DNA of 64,000 nucleotides from Phyto melanocephala (lineage: Eukaryota; Arthropoda; Insecta; Diptera; Rhinophoridae): positions 90,245,015-90,309,014 of the forward strand of contig OW799237.1 of NCBI GenBank assembly GCA_941918925.1, written 5' to 3'. A program made the position numbers and the translations under genes. The notes beneath the pieces are model-generated. The model searched no databases and was not told where the DNA came from. It was given only the letters and a program-made list of their open reading frames with translations. Positions 1 to 10,631 of the stretch are shown piece after piece (within the stretch, counting starts at the first letter, position 1; each line of letters opens with the position of its first letter).

Positions 1-55
1 ATTTGACACTGAGATAGATCTGCGTACCGTAGAACACATATGCTTTACGTTTTTT

Positions 56-545
56 TTAATGTAAAAAATATTTCCGAGAAATAATTTACATGGCAAAACA
101 ACGTTTGCCTGATCAGCTAGTAGTTCTATAAAAATTATTTTTTTAAATATTGTTATTAAAATAACACTTTGTTAAAAATCTTAAGCAAAAAGAAAAAAAA
201 TTCAAAATTTTTACGAAAGAAATTTTGTAAAGCATTTTTTAAAAGTACTACTTGTAAAATTTTTTATTTATCAAATTTATTTTTTTAAATATTACTCAAA
301 TTAATGTAAAAAATATTTCCGAGAAATAATTTACATGGCAAAACAACGTTTGCCTGATCAGCTAGTAGTTCTATAAAAATTATTTTTTTAAATATTGTTA
401 TTAAAATAACACTTTGTTAAAAATCTTAAGCAAAAAGAAAAAAAATTCAAAATTTTTACGAAAGAAATTTTGTAAAGCATTTTTTAAAAGTACTACTTGT
501 AAAATTTTTTATTTATCAAATTTATTTTTTTAAATATTACTCAAA
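56..545. repeat. Perfect tandem duplication, 2 x 245 bp
   Basis: Positions 56-300 and 301-545 are the same A+T-rich 245-bp unit repeated head to tail. I compared them line by line and saw no difference. The unit contains ATTTCCGAGAAATAATTTAC and GCCTGATCAGCTAGTAG. No ORF or terminal repeat is visible. The perfect identity means either a very recent duplication or an assembly artefact. Confidence 0.9.
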
Positions 546-919
546 TATTTCGTTTAAAACTATGTTTTAGTTTTTGTAATAAAAGAATAAATTTTTAACA
601 AAAACTCAGGTAAAAAAATTTCAAGTAAAAAACTATATAAAAAATTACTCTAAAAAAGATTTATTAATATTATTTTAAAAAAATAGCCAACTTAATTTAC
701 AAAATGCAATATTTTTAAATGTTCTTTATAAATGAATACTTTCTAAAAAATCTTTCACAAAAAAAAAATGTTAAATTTTTTTCAAAAGAAAAATTGTAAG
801 GAATTTTCTTATAATATTGGTTGATTTTCTTAATTCTTTAATCTGTCAAAAATTTTGTTGAACAATTTTTTAAAAATTTTCTATTTAAATAAAAATTTGG
901 TTAACATTTTTCTATTAAT
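546..919. other. A+T-rich stretch, nothing recognised
   Basis: Homopolymer-rich A/T sequence leading into the A-rich part of the DINE-like repeat. No ORF, motif or repeat boundary could be identified. Confidence 0.6.
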
Positions 920-1449
920 AATTCATAAATAATATAAATAAATAAATAAATAAATAATATATTAAATAAAAAATAAAAAAAAAAAATTTAAAAAAAATTT
1001 AAAAAAAATTTTTAAAATATAAAAAAAAAATTTTTTTGGCTCAGCTGGGATTCGATGCCACGTTTTCTCTAACCAGTATACACGTTTGTATGTATGTATG
1101 TTGTTGTTGTAATGTTGTTTTTGTGAAAAAAAAATCGAGGTGGTCGTGGGTTTTTGCTCATATCTCAGTTGTTTATGTACCGATGTTTCTGATTTTCAAT
1201 AGCGATCTACTCCCGAATATTTCTGATATTTTAATACCTCACTCGGGTCCAAGCGATGTCGGGGGGCTTAAAAAAGTCGATTTCAACATACACACGAACA
1301 GACGGACTGACTGACAGAGCTTAATCGACTCCCCTATTCATAAGCTTTCAGAAAATATATACTTTATGGGGTCGGAAATGAAAATTGTAGAAATTTCACA
1401 CGGAATGACAAACCTATATATACCCTTTTTCACTGTGTGAAGGGTATAA
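920..1449 (+). mobile_element. DINE-1/mini-me-like repeat, truncated at the head
   Basis: This is the tail half of the commonest repeat in the window. After an A-rich run comes GGCTCAGCTGGGATTCGATG, a short GTT microsatellite, a decayed GTCY region (read here as GGACTGACTGACAG), the core CATAAGCTTTCAG...ACTTTATGGGGTCGGAAATG, and the end GTGTGAAGGGTATAA. The head present in full copies (AACAAGTAAGAGCGCTAT and the ATTCGGC hairpin) is missing. DINE-1/mini-me elements of flies are non-autonomous Helentron/Helitron relatives with this core; the family assignment is from knowledge, not a search. The 92-codon ORF inside recurs only because the repeat recurs. Confidence 0.8.
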
Positions 1450-2990
1450 TAACGGCCAAATTGTCCTTATTTGACAACGATCTTGACCCGACCAGAGCTG
1501 AATTACGACTGAAAAAATTTTCTTGAATAGATTTTTTGAAAACTTTTTTTAATTGAAACGTATTTCAAAATGTATTTTTTTAAATATTTAAAAAAAAAAA
1601 TTTATTTGTTACAAATATATTTTTTGCTTGTTAAATATTTACGTTTTATTCAATAGAAACTTTTGAATTTAAAATTTAATAAAATAATTATATAAATATA
1701 TTCATTATATAAAAAAAATTCATACGTTGTCATATAAAGAAGTAATTTTCAAGCAAAACTTTTGTTATCATTTATTTCACCAATAATAAATAAATATCAA
1801 TTTGTTTATTTATCCTTATTTTAAAAATGGTATTTACTTCTAACATATAAATTTAATTAAGGCCTACATATAAAGATATTTACTAACAAAAGAAATAAAA
1901 TCGAAATTTTTCAAAAGTATTTGTGCGAAGGCCAGTCATACACAAATGGAATGCGATTCGGTCCAATCGCTAACCCAAAGAAAAAAAAATAAAAATCTTT
2001 TTGTTCCAACAAGAATTTTTTCAGATAATAGAAAACTCCACAATTCACTTGTCCCACAATTTTGTCAAAAATTAAAAAAACAGACCTTTATGATAAATTC
2101 TAGTTTAATTGCATAACTCAACAACAAAACTTAAAATTGCATGTCACTGACCATCTTTTTCAGTTTTCGTAAACACAGCAAAATCTAGCTGCGTATCAAA
2201 GTTTTGTCACGATTACATTATAAAGCAGTAATCTTTTGTGCTTTTATAAAAATTCTACAACTAAGAATGAATGCAATGGAACAAAAGGCCAACAGAACAT
2301 TTAAAAAATGACAAGAATTAAATGTATATGAATGGAGAAAATGCTTCTTGTTTTTATTGGAAAAGTTTTTTCTTTGCTACTTTATTTACACGAATATCCT
2401 TTATTGTGCATCTTCTTAAATACTTTACAACAACGTTTTTCTGAAAGAAACAAATGAAAATCTTAAAGAGGCACTTGCAGGCCAAGATCTAAGAAAAGGG
2501 AAGATATTGCAACAATGACTTTGCTAAAGCAGTAATATTAGCAGGACAACAAAGAATGACACACAGAAAATCAAGAAATTGTATGCACTTGAGGTTTAAA
2601 TAATAAGTAGAATGAAAACGAGATGATAATACTTTTATTGTCATTTTTTTTTTATTGTACAAAAGTTTTTATTATCGTTGGCTTTTATTATTTAACCTCA
2701 AGTTTTTCTTTCTCCACCCACCACTAATTTTTTCTATTTTCCTTTTTTTAATTATCTCATGAACAAGTTGACAACATCAAGTGTTTCGTGTTGTAGTTAA
2801 AAATTAAAATTTTGTCTTTAAGTACGAGTAGAATGCATTTTCATCAGCACTCTTTGATCGGTGATTACAAGTTAGATGTAAATATCTTCTATTAAAATAA
2901 ATATTAATTCAATTGCTTTACCTCTGTATAATCAACAGTTTTTGTTTTGAAGATTTTGAGTTGTGATGTTATTATATTTAGTGTATAATA
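1450..2990. other. Non-coding A+T-rich stretch
   Basis: No coding signal was found. Positions 2821-2902 (containing GCATTTTCATCAGCACTC and TGATCGGTGATTACA) have a diverged second copy near 56950-57045, so at least this part is repetitive. The remainder shows nothing I can support. Confidence 0.5.
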
Positions 2991-3243
2991 TATCTGTGGC
3001 TTGGAGCTAAAAGGGCCAATGTCACTTTTTTGCTCTTTTGAGTTAATCATTGCATAAGATTTGTTTTCTTGCTCTATTTCATTATGGTAAAACAGCTTAA
3101 GTCATACTTAACCCAGAACAGCTTCATAAATGAAATGTTGGCCAATGTCACTATGAAAGCACCTATAAAAGTTAGAGTTCAATTTCAATTTTCTCAAAAG
3201 AAAATGTTTTGACATTGGCCCTTTTAGCTCCAAGCCACAGATA
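2991..3243. mobile_element. MITE with ~33-bp terminal inverted repeats, copy 1
   Basis: The left end reads TATCTGTGGCTTGGAGCTAA followed by AAGGGCCAATGTCA. The right end is its reverse complement, TGACATTGGCCC through CCACAGATA. TA flanks both ends, suggesting a TA target site as in Tc1/mariner-type MITEs. No coding capacity is visible. A second copy lies at 52775-52991; this copy is about 36 bp longer and has a second internal GGCCAATGTCACT. Confidence 0.85.
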
Positions 3244-4136
3244 TGTATCTGTGGCTAAAACAAATAACTGCTCAAGTTGAGTTAAATTAAAATTGATTGT
3301 AATTTGGCAATTTGAAAGATTTTTATTTTACAGGAAATCAGCTTAAAATTTAAATAAGAGTTTCTTTATTTTTGCCATAATAGGGATGCCAATTTCGAAA
3401 CCCCGATCCCAAAAAATCCTGAATCCCGGGATTTTTAAGATAAATCCCGTTTTTTTTTAATATTTAATATTTGATTTAATAAAGTTTTCAGATTATTTAT
3501 TTGTTAAACTAAATGGGTTAGTAAAATTATAAAAAGTACAACTGTTTACATTTACTTGCTGTTAACACTATTGAAAAATCATTCATTTAGGCACAAAATG
3601 TATGGTTGCAAGATACGGCTAAAGTAATTGACGGCGATGTTTTTAACGATGTGACCTTGGAGTGGTAAGAATAAAAAGTCTGCGACGGCAGTAATTTGCA
3701 TTCAACTTTTAGAGTAGGCTTCACAACAGATGGATCTTCTATAGATTTGATGCATCATGGATACCTAAGTACAAAAATGGTTAAATTTTTAAATTCTATG
3801 GATAATTTTTTTTTTTACTTTTTTTAAATTCAAGATTTTTTTAGACACTGCTCCACATAATCAATAATAACTCGAAAACAGTTAGTCCGATGGTCTTCAA
3901 ATAAACTTTGAAAAATTAGGATTTACATAGCGTCTAATCCGTTTATATATTGCGTTTTAATCGGATGAGTAGTTTCGGAGTTATAATAAAAAATTAAAGA
4001 ACAAATATATATTTTTTACGTCAAAATTTCATTTTTTTTTGTTTTCAAAAAATCATAAAAAATCAAAAATTGGCAAAAATTTTTCAAATTTGTTATTTGA
4101 TCACAAAGCCACATGTAATAGGAACAAAATAAGATA

Positions 4137-4800
4137 CCCAGCAAAATAACACATTACATTATAATGACTTGAAAGTACTAGAAAACAGTTGTTCACTACT
4201 TACAATTTGGCATCTAAACCCATTATTTTAACACGGCGATGTCATTGGAGGCAAGTACTTACCACCCTCGCTTACAAATAGGGACTCGTATAAGTACTTA
4301 TTACGGTCGCTCATAAATAGGGACTTAAATAAGTACTTACTCCTATAGCAATATATAAGTACTTGATTTTAAAACCTAAATAACCCATTATTATTATGGA
4401 CTTACAGAAGTCGTTCGGTTGTTCTAAGGACAAAAATTCGGTTAGATTATTCTGAGATACGTTAATTTGAAATTTAACAATCAGTGAAAATCTATAAGTC
4501 ATCACTTTGTTAATGAAGTGCTTTGCCGCTGTTTTCAAAATAATTATTACTTATACCCTAAGCGCGTTAAACTAAATGAGAATTATAAAAAGTTATGTAT
4601 TTGCATGGTTTCTAGTAAATTTCGCAGTAAGAAATTATGTTGTGTGTGTATCTAAGCAAATGTCTGAAATCAAGTACTTACGTAACACATTATAAATCAA
4701 GTCATTACTAAAATACTTCTTAGTAAGACAGACGATATGTAGTAGTCATTGAAAAGTATGTTGTTTAGTAAGAGCAAGTCATTACCTAGTTTTTGCTGGG
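4137..4800. mobile_element. MITE with CCCAGCAAAA terminal inverted repeats
   Basis: It begins TA-CCCAGCAAAA and ends TTTTTGCTGGG-TA, so a TA target site is likely. Inside are several copies of AAGTACTTA-like words. It sits inside the decayed hAT element, upstream of its transposase remnant. A related but decayed stretch occurs near 59455-59545, and a different element with the same terminal word is at 38040-38288. Confidence 0.7.
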
Positions 4801-4864
4801 TATCTATCATAAAAAGATATCTAAAACAAAAAATTAAAAAAAACATCTTCATAGAATTTAACAT

Positions 4865-5418
4865 TTGGACGATATTTGTACTACTGGAACCACAACACAT
4901 CAAAATTGCATAGTGGTTTTAAAAGAATATAAAATTTTTAAAATTTTGTTGTCTTGTGTTATTGATGTTTTTTACAAAACTTTCAGTTGTGCAAGTAAAA
5001 ATAAAGCATTTTCATCAGATGATGACAATGAAGAAAAACATGACTTTATTAAGTTTTGGGTTAGAAAAACAAATAGCGATCTCACTGATAAATTTCACAT
5101 AAAACCACTTATTGAAAGAGTCAGAAAAACCTCAAAAACGTTTTGAAAGTCGATAACAAAAAGGATGTTTTGCAAAAATATGTTGAAAAGAACTAAAACT
5201 TATTCTAGACAGCAAAACAAGATGGAACACACTTTTTGATATGTGCCAACGATTTTGTTAGTTGGAAATATCAATTAAGAAAATCGTTAATAGATTTAAA
5301 ATTACCACAAATAAGTGAAAACGAATTTGCGCTACTAAAGCAATTAATAGTTATTTTCAACCCAGTAAAGGTAACACTTAAAGCCCTTTGCCGCTGTGAT
5401 ATTGATATATTTATATAA
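4865..5418 (+). pseudogene. hAT transposase remnant, central part
   Basis: Several frames together show a hAT transposase. An acidic stretch with SSDDDNEEKHD and VRKTNSDLTDKFHIKPL lies near 5020-5130. After frame changes comes TRWNTLFDM near 5220, the typical 'RWN' block, and then SLIDLKLPQISENEFALLKQ and NPVKVTLKALCRCD at 5280-5410. These match the hAT order RWN...KALIDL...EF.LL..LV..L.PVK...E.LCR (family knowledge). Stop codons and frameshifts break it, so it cannot give an active enzyme. Coding continues after the insertion at 8914. Confidence 0.75.
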
Positions 5419-6095
5419 AAAATTGTTGCAAGTGCGTTGTGACTTTATTACTCACGAACGGTCTAACCGAATTCGATGAAATTTTAAGGGGTTTGTTCCT
5501 ATGGTCATGTTGATGGTTTGTGTTTATGTTTACATAAAATCCGTCGAGCGGTTTACGGGTAAAAAAGGGTAAAACCGGTAACTTAGTATCTCCGGGCTTA
5601 AAAAAGATATCACAAAAATTCAGAAAGGATCAAAGAGCCTGTTAAAAATAATTGGATAGGTGTCAGGTACTTTTTGGAAATTTTGAGCTTTAAGGGGATA
5701 AAACGGGTAAAAACTGAATTTTGGTACTTTTTTGAACAGCATTTATCTTTGAGAGGGATAGCAATAGGAAAAAAGTAAAAACGTAGTTTTACCCTCATTA
5801 AAACAATCTATAATGAGTTTTTGAACTTTTTCGAAATTTTTAAATTTAGAGGGAAAAGGGCCTAAAACCGTGTAAAATCGGTAATATTAGCGGAATTCAT
5901 TCTTGGTAGCATTTTTGCAATTAGTGCAAATATGCACTACTTTTTTGCTACCAAGCGTGAGTGCATTTTTCATGTGTGTTGCAAACTTATGGCAACGAGC
6001 TGATTTTTTTAGGTATTTAAGAAACAACAAATCTTTTTTTAAATTAATAAGTAAGATTCTGTGTTGTAATATTTTCCAAAAAGAAAATTAATTAA

Positions 6096-6115
6096 TCTAT
6101 ATATATAAAAGTGAA

Positions 6116-6152
<37 letters not shown>

Positions 6153-6977
6153 GCTATAGACTCCGAAACTGTAAAACCGATCGGGCTCAAACTTTGGTAA
6201 GTTGTTGAACACATACCAGGGAGTGTTTATGGGTGAAAAAAAGTGGGCAGGGCCACGCCCATAAAAAATTAGTTATCAGTTTTAGCTACTTGCACTTGAC
6301 CGATTTTTCTGAAACTTTGCACACATATCGAGCTCTCATGACTAAAAAATTTCGTGATAAGAAAAGTGGGCGGGGCCACGCCCCTAAAAAAGTTCAAATA
6401 TTGAGGTACTTGCACTGAACCGATTTTTCTGAAACTTTGCACGCATATTAAGCTGTCATGACTTTATAATTTCGTGATTAAAAAAGTGGGCGGGGCCACG
6501 CCCATAAAAAATTAATTATCAGTTTTAGCTACTTGCACTGGACCGAATTTTCTGAAACTTTGCAAACATACTGAGCTGTCATGACTTTACACTTTCGTCA
6601 TTAGAAAAGTGGGCAGTGCACCGCCCATTAAAAAAAGGTATCATTTTGAGGTACTTGCACTGGACCGATTTTTTTGAAACTTTGCACACATATTAAGTTG
6701 TTATGACTATACAGTTTCGTATTTAGAAAAGTGGGCAGTGCCACGCCCACAAAAAAAGGTATCATTTTGAGGTACTTACACTGGACCGATTTTTCTAAAA
6801 CTTTGCACAATTATTGAGCTGCCATGACTATACAGTTTTGTAATTAGAAAAGTGGGCAGTGCCACGCTCATAAAGAAAAAGTTATAGTTTTTAGCCTTGC
6901 ACTTGATATTCGATTAAAATTTAGAATGCGATTAAAATCCATGAAGGGGCGTAGCAACGCGCGCCGGGATTGGCTAG
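6096..6977 (+). mobile_element. Helitron-like non-autonomous element
   Basis: It starts A|TCTATATATATAAAAG, then a GT microsatellite. It continues with five or six ~120-bp repeats, each holding an AAAGTGGGCRGGGCCACGCC word and CTTGCACTGGACCGATTTTT. It ends GCGCGCCGGGATTGG-CTAG|T. TC at the 5' end, CTAG at the 3' end and insertion between A and T are the Helitron rules. No Rep/helicase is encoded. Confidence 0.65.
6119..6150. repeat. (GT)n microsatellite
   Basis: About 16 uninterrupted GT units near the 5' end of the Helitron-like element at 6096. Confidence 0.95.
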
Positions 6978-7244
6978 TTTTAAATAAATCACAATGCCTA
7001 AATCAACAGAAAAATTTATTATCATCAATTTTTTTGGTAAACAATGCCATGTATGAAATTGAATTTGTGGAGATTTGAAATTCTGAGAGTAAAAAAATTG
7101 TGTATCTGTTGTGCAAATTGGTGTGACATAACTTATCATTGATTTTTAGTTGTGCATATTTGCTCAATTTAATAGAATTTGTTTTTGTAGTCGTGCACAA
7201 GTTAAATTGTTTGTTATACTTGCACGGTCTGCACGACTTGCAAG

Positions 7245-8810
7245 CAGGGGTGCCAGATAATTTTGATAAAAAATCAGCATATTTTCAAAAAAATATCGGC
7301 ATTATCGGCACTTCAATTTAAAACAATCGGCAAAAAATCGGAATATTAAAAATACCAATTTTAAGTATAATAAAACATATTTTAATTAACAAAAAAATAA
7401 CATAGAATAACAATTCAGCATTAAGTAATTTTTATAACATATAAAATAAAAATACTTTTAACAAATAAATCGTAGATAATAAAAAAAATATATATATTTT
7501 ATATTACAGGGGAAATTATTTTTAAAGCTAGATAATTTTTTTTTTAACTTTTTTTTATGAACATATATTTCATAGCTACATATTGGATTTTGACATTATT
7601 ATTAAATCATTTTTAATATCAGCATTAAAACAGTTCCAGAGAACATCGAAATTTTGTTTTATTTAGGTTGACTTGACTAAAAATTCTGTCAACATTTGCG
7701 GAGGAAAGTGGAAGGACCATAATTTGTTGAACAAACTTTGATAGTATTGGAAATGCATCTGTAGAATTTTCACGTTTTAAATATGAAATTTTTTGCCAAA
7801 AAGTTTTTCAAAATTTAAAAATTGTAACTCTCTGAATTCAGAGTCCAAAATTTGTTTTTCTTTTTTAGAAACAAAGCTGGGGAATTCTTTCAACATTTCC
7901 ATAAAATAATTATTTTCCTTTTTCATAAATTTGATAGGGTTAATCATATATAAAAGTTTATAAGATTTATGTTTAAAATGTAAACGTTTTAATATTTGAT
8001 TGGAAAGTTCTATATAAAAATTTATACAATTATTTTTAATTTAATTTTACTTTTGTTTCTGATATTAACTCTTTATCCAATAAGCCCAAATACACCTTAT
8101 CATATTTCAAAAAATTCTTTGTGTTTATAAATTCAGTTAAATAAATTACATAATTTTTTAAAGTATCGTTTTTTATAAAATTACGTAATACAGTTCTTAA
8201 AATTACATCCATTTGGTTATATAGGTTGTGTATTTCTGTTGACTGTCATAACAGCAGCGAGGTCAGCAGCGAATCCTATCAAATTTTACTTGTAGTTTAC
8301 ATTGTTTTTGTGTAAAATAATCTACAATTTACTTGTACAAACCTTTGGCATCACATTGGTCCACTCTTAATAATCCAAAGATATAGTCCTGTATTTTAAA
8401 ACTTATACAAATACAACCAAACATAATGACTTGGTATTGGATAGATCTATCTACCTAAACATATTTAAAAGATTTTATGGAACACATATTTTTGTACCTG
8501 TGTTTGCAATTCAAAAATACTAACATTAGATTTACTGTTTGATGTACCCGCATCATCTTCATTTGCTTTATAATCTATCAGAATAATTTTTTGATTCAAA
8601 ATATTTTTATTGAAGGTGGATATAAATTTATCTTACCTATAATTTTTTGTAAGTTTCACTGTTGCCCAAACTTAATAAGTTATACTAAAACAAACAATGT
8701 AACCGTTTTTTAAATGCTTATCGATAAAACGGCAATTTTGGAGCAAAAATCGGCAAATCGGCACTTCTACAATTTTGAGGGAAAAAATCGGCAAAATGCC
8801 GATAAATCAA
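7245..8810 (-). mobile_element. hAT relic with CAGGGGTGCCA end
   Basis: The left end CAGGGGTGCCAGATAATTTT is the terminal inverted repeat of the intact-ended copy at 32354-33994, and the interior is the reverse complement of that copy throughout. The right end (near 8806, AAATGCCGATAAATC) is truncated or fused to the surrounding Helitron-like sequence. The transposase C-terminal remnant on the minus strand near 7670-7900 matches that at 33300-33570 of the other copy. Confidence 0.75.
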
Positions 8811-8913
8811 AGAGTAAATTCCGCTATTGTATCTTCGGATCTAATGCATGTAGTTTTTTTTTATTATTTTACTTGATACGTAGCGAAGCACATACCGGTC
8901 GGCTAGTGAATAT

Positions 8914-9145
8914 ATATAAAGACGAAGCGGCCCTTTCATTTATGATTAAATACATTTCTAAAATAGATTGCAAATTAAGTGATAAATTGGGAAAAGCTCA
9001 TCATAAAAGAATACAAGATAGAAGAACAACTTACATAACGCTTTTTGACTTTTTAAAGAATCCGAAATTAAAATATAATTTTAAAAACAATTTTGAAATG
9101 TGTCGTATAAAAAATGAATTAAAAATATTAATATCCCAATTTTAA
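8914..9145 (+). pseudogene. hAT transposase remnant, C-terminal part
   Basis: The stretch around DEAALSFMIKYISK then KLGKAHHKRIQDRRTTY and LFDFLKNPKL matches the helical region after the LCR block in hAT transposases (…L..ALK.RI.ERR…L..L..P). It continues the gene broken at 5418. It stays open to about 9145 and then loses coding potential. The long 143-codon ORF beginning at 8714 is a chimera of the nested hAT and this piece. Confidence 0.65.
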
Positions 9146-9291
9146 AGATGTGAAACTTTCAGCAGTTTGTCTGCAAAAAATTCTGATTTGGGTTTATCGC
9201 TATTTGAAGATAATACTGTCGATTCAAATTTTTCTATAAATTTTTTAGTTTTTTATCTTTCATAGTAATTGTTTTCCTTTTTATTATAATA

Positions 9292-9552
9292 CTAGCTTGT
9301 GCCCACGACTTCGTCTGCGTAGTTATCGGGATAAAAGGTAGACTTAGTTTAACAACAAAAATAAAAATTTTTACAACACAAACAACCCGTTTAGGATGTG
9401 TTATGATGAGTTTGCCAACGACTTTGCGATAAAAAGTAGCCTATGTGTTAATCTAGGTTGTTCTTTATCTATGTGCCGAATTTCATTTAGTTCCGTTCAG
9501 CCGTTTTTGCGTGATTGAGTAACAAACATTCACATTTATTATATTAGTAGGA
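9292..9552 (-). mobile_element. Helitron-like element, short copy
   Basis: Read on the minus strand it starts A|TCCTACTAATATAATAAATG and ends GACGAAGTCGTGGGCAC-AAG-CTAG|T. The TC start, CTAG end and A/T insertion site fit Helitrons. The internal AAACGGCTGAACGGA is of the type seen in widespread arthropod non-autonomous elements. It is followed by a (TA)n run at 9553-9570 and lies inside the hAT element at 3381-9796. Confidence 0.6.
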
Positions 9553-9796
9553 TATATATATATATATATTACTATTGCTTATTTCTACTTATTTCTATAA
9601 TTTTTTTGATTTAATTTTGTTATTTTGTTCAAAAATAAATTTTAAATTATTTTAATAGGTTGTGTTTTTAATGCATGCATAAAAATAATAAGTCTCGAAA
9701 TCCCGAAATCCCAAAAAATCCCGCAATCCCGGGATTTAAAATTTTACAACCCCGAATCCCGGGATTCGCAAAATTATCCCCGTTTAGCATCCCTAA

Positions 9797-10063
9797 TACA
9801 AAATGTCACTTTAGAGCTCTATTCATTATGTTTATAGTTTTATAAAAAAACCACATTACATTTTATTAATTTTTCTTTTTTTTGTCAAAGCAAACCTTGT
9901 TCCAATTTCCCAAGATAAACATTTTCTTAAAATACATTAAACAGTTAATTTAAAGGACCCTATCAAAAGGGTATAGTACAAACCTCAAATTAAATATTTA
10001 TAGTTCACTTTTTTTCTTTTTATATAAATATGTACATATGTATGTAATGGAATTACATTTTCT
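9797..10063. other. 3' flank of the SAMD3-like gene
   Basis: A+T-rich intergenic sequence between the hAT right end and the polyadenylation signal of the minus-strand gene. No other feature was seen. Confidence 0.5.
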
Positions 10064-10069
10064 TTTATT
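10064..10069 (-). promoter_or_regulatory. Polyadenylation signal AATAAA
   Basis: The plus strand reads TTTATT, giving AATAAA on the minus strand about 95 bases after the stop codon at 10165-10167. The position suits the 3' end of the seven-exon gene. Confidence 0.5.
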
Positions 10070-10164
10070 TTGACTATTTTTCCACACCGCTACACAAATA
10101 AATAAAATTGCATATTTAAATATTCGCATGAGATAATTAAACTCTACTCTTAATGCTTGTCATT

Positions 10165-10631
10165 TTAAAATTTTAAATACGTAATTAATGAACTCATTGA
10201 TGGACATTTCATGTCATCGGCCAACAGGATTTCATAAAAAAAACGTTGTATAAACGTCCACGAGTACTCGTTTGACGATGGATATGGTAAATTTAATACG
10301 CGATATATTTTCATGCAACAATCAAGGGCACTAATAAAATCTGGCATTTCGTACAGTGCGACATCAAAGTGAACATAGATTTCATGAATATTGATGTTAT
10401 TGTCGCCCACAACAACAATGAGTGGCGTATAGTCGTTGTGTATGTCACCGTATTTAATGGAAAACTCTTCACGCTTCTGATCCAAATCTTCGAGTGTACT
10501 AACACGTATGGCAAATAGATCTACAGCCTCGACAATGGAAATTTTGCGTCGATTGCCCAGGGCATCACGATAACGAGCCATGGGCAGCATAATGGCATTC
10601 AGCAATACTGTGATTATATAGTCTTCGGTAT
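10165..10631 (-). CDS. Exon 7 (last) of the SAMD3-like gene
   Basis: The acceptor TTTTATAG|AT at 10632-10633 completes the split codon GAT (residue 556). It encodes DTEDYIITVLLNAIMLP, then a conserved block with IVVVGDNNINIHEIYVHFD, MPDFISALDCCMKIYRVLN and the end SWTFIQRFF. The pattern 'hydrophobic..F..A...C.K.....N..YP......F.Q' is characteristic of the C-terminus of this family. It ends LITYLKF then TAA. Confidence 0.85.

Larger units (their letters stand above)
5414..8906 (+). mobile_element. Probable Helitron-like insertion into the hAT transposase
   Basis: The hAT reading frame stops at about 5414 and resumes at 8914. The inserted block ends GGCGAAGCACAT-type sequence (TAGCGAAGCACATACCGGTC) followed by GGCTAG and then T, matching the CTRR-T end of Helitrons. 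Its start (TATATAAAAAATTGTTGC) resembles the other copies but lacks a clean TC. It carries a second Helitron-like element (6096-6977) and a hAT relic (7245-8810). The boundaries are inferred from the broken hAT frame. Confidence 0.45.
3381..9796 (+). mobile_element. Decayed hAT transposon containing nested insertions
   Basis: The left end TAGGGATGCCAA and the right end TTTAGCATCCCTA are inverted. Just inside both ends lie repeated CCCGGGATT/AATCCCGGG motifs, as expected of hAT subterminal repeats. Broken hAT transposase coding lies at 4865-5418 and resumes at 8914-9145 on the same strand. The interval between is filled by Helitron-like elements and a second hAT. No clear 8-bp target duplication was found (TGCCATAA left, ATACAAAA right), consistent with age. 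Confidence 0.7.

Noticed and set aside
1036..1314. ORF of 92 codons beginning MAQLGFDATF, with close relatives at 46991 and 61887
   Set aside because: All three lie in the tail of the DINE-like repeat. The reading frame recurs because the DNA repeat recurs, and it runs through microsatellite and GTCY sequence.
8714..9145. 143-codon ORF, the longest unspliced plus-strand ORF in this region
   Set aside because: It spans the junction of three nested elements; only the last third (from 8914) has hAT transposase similarity.
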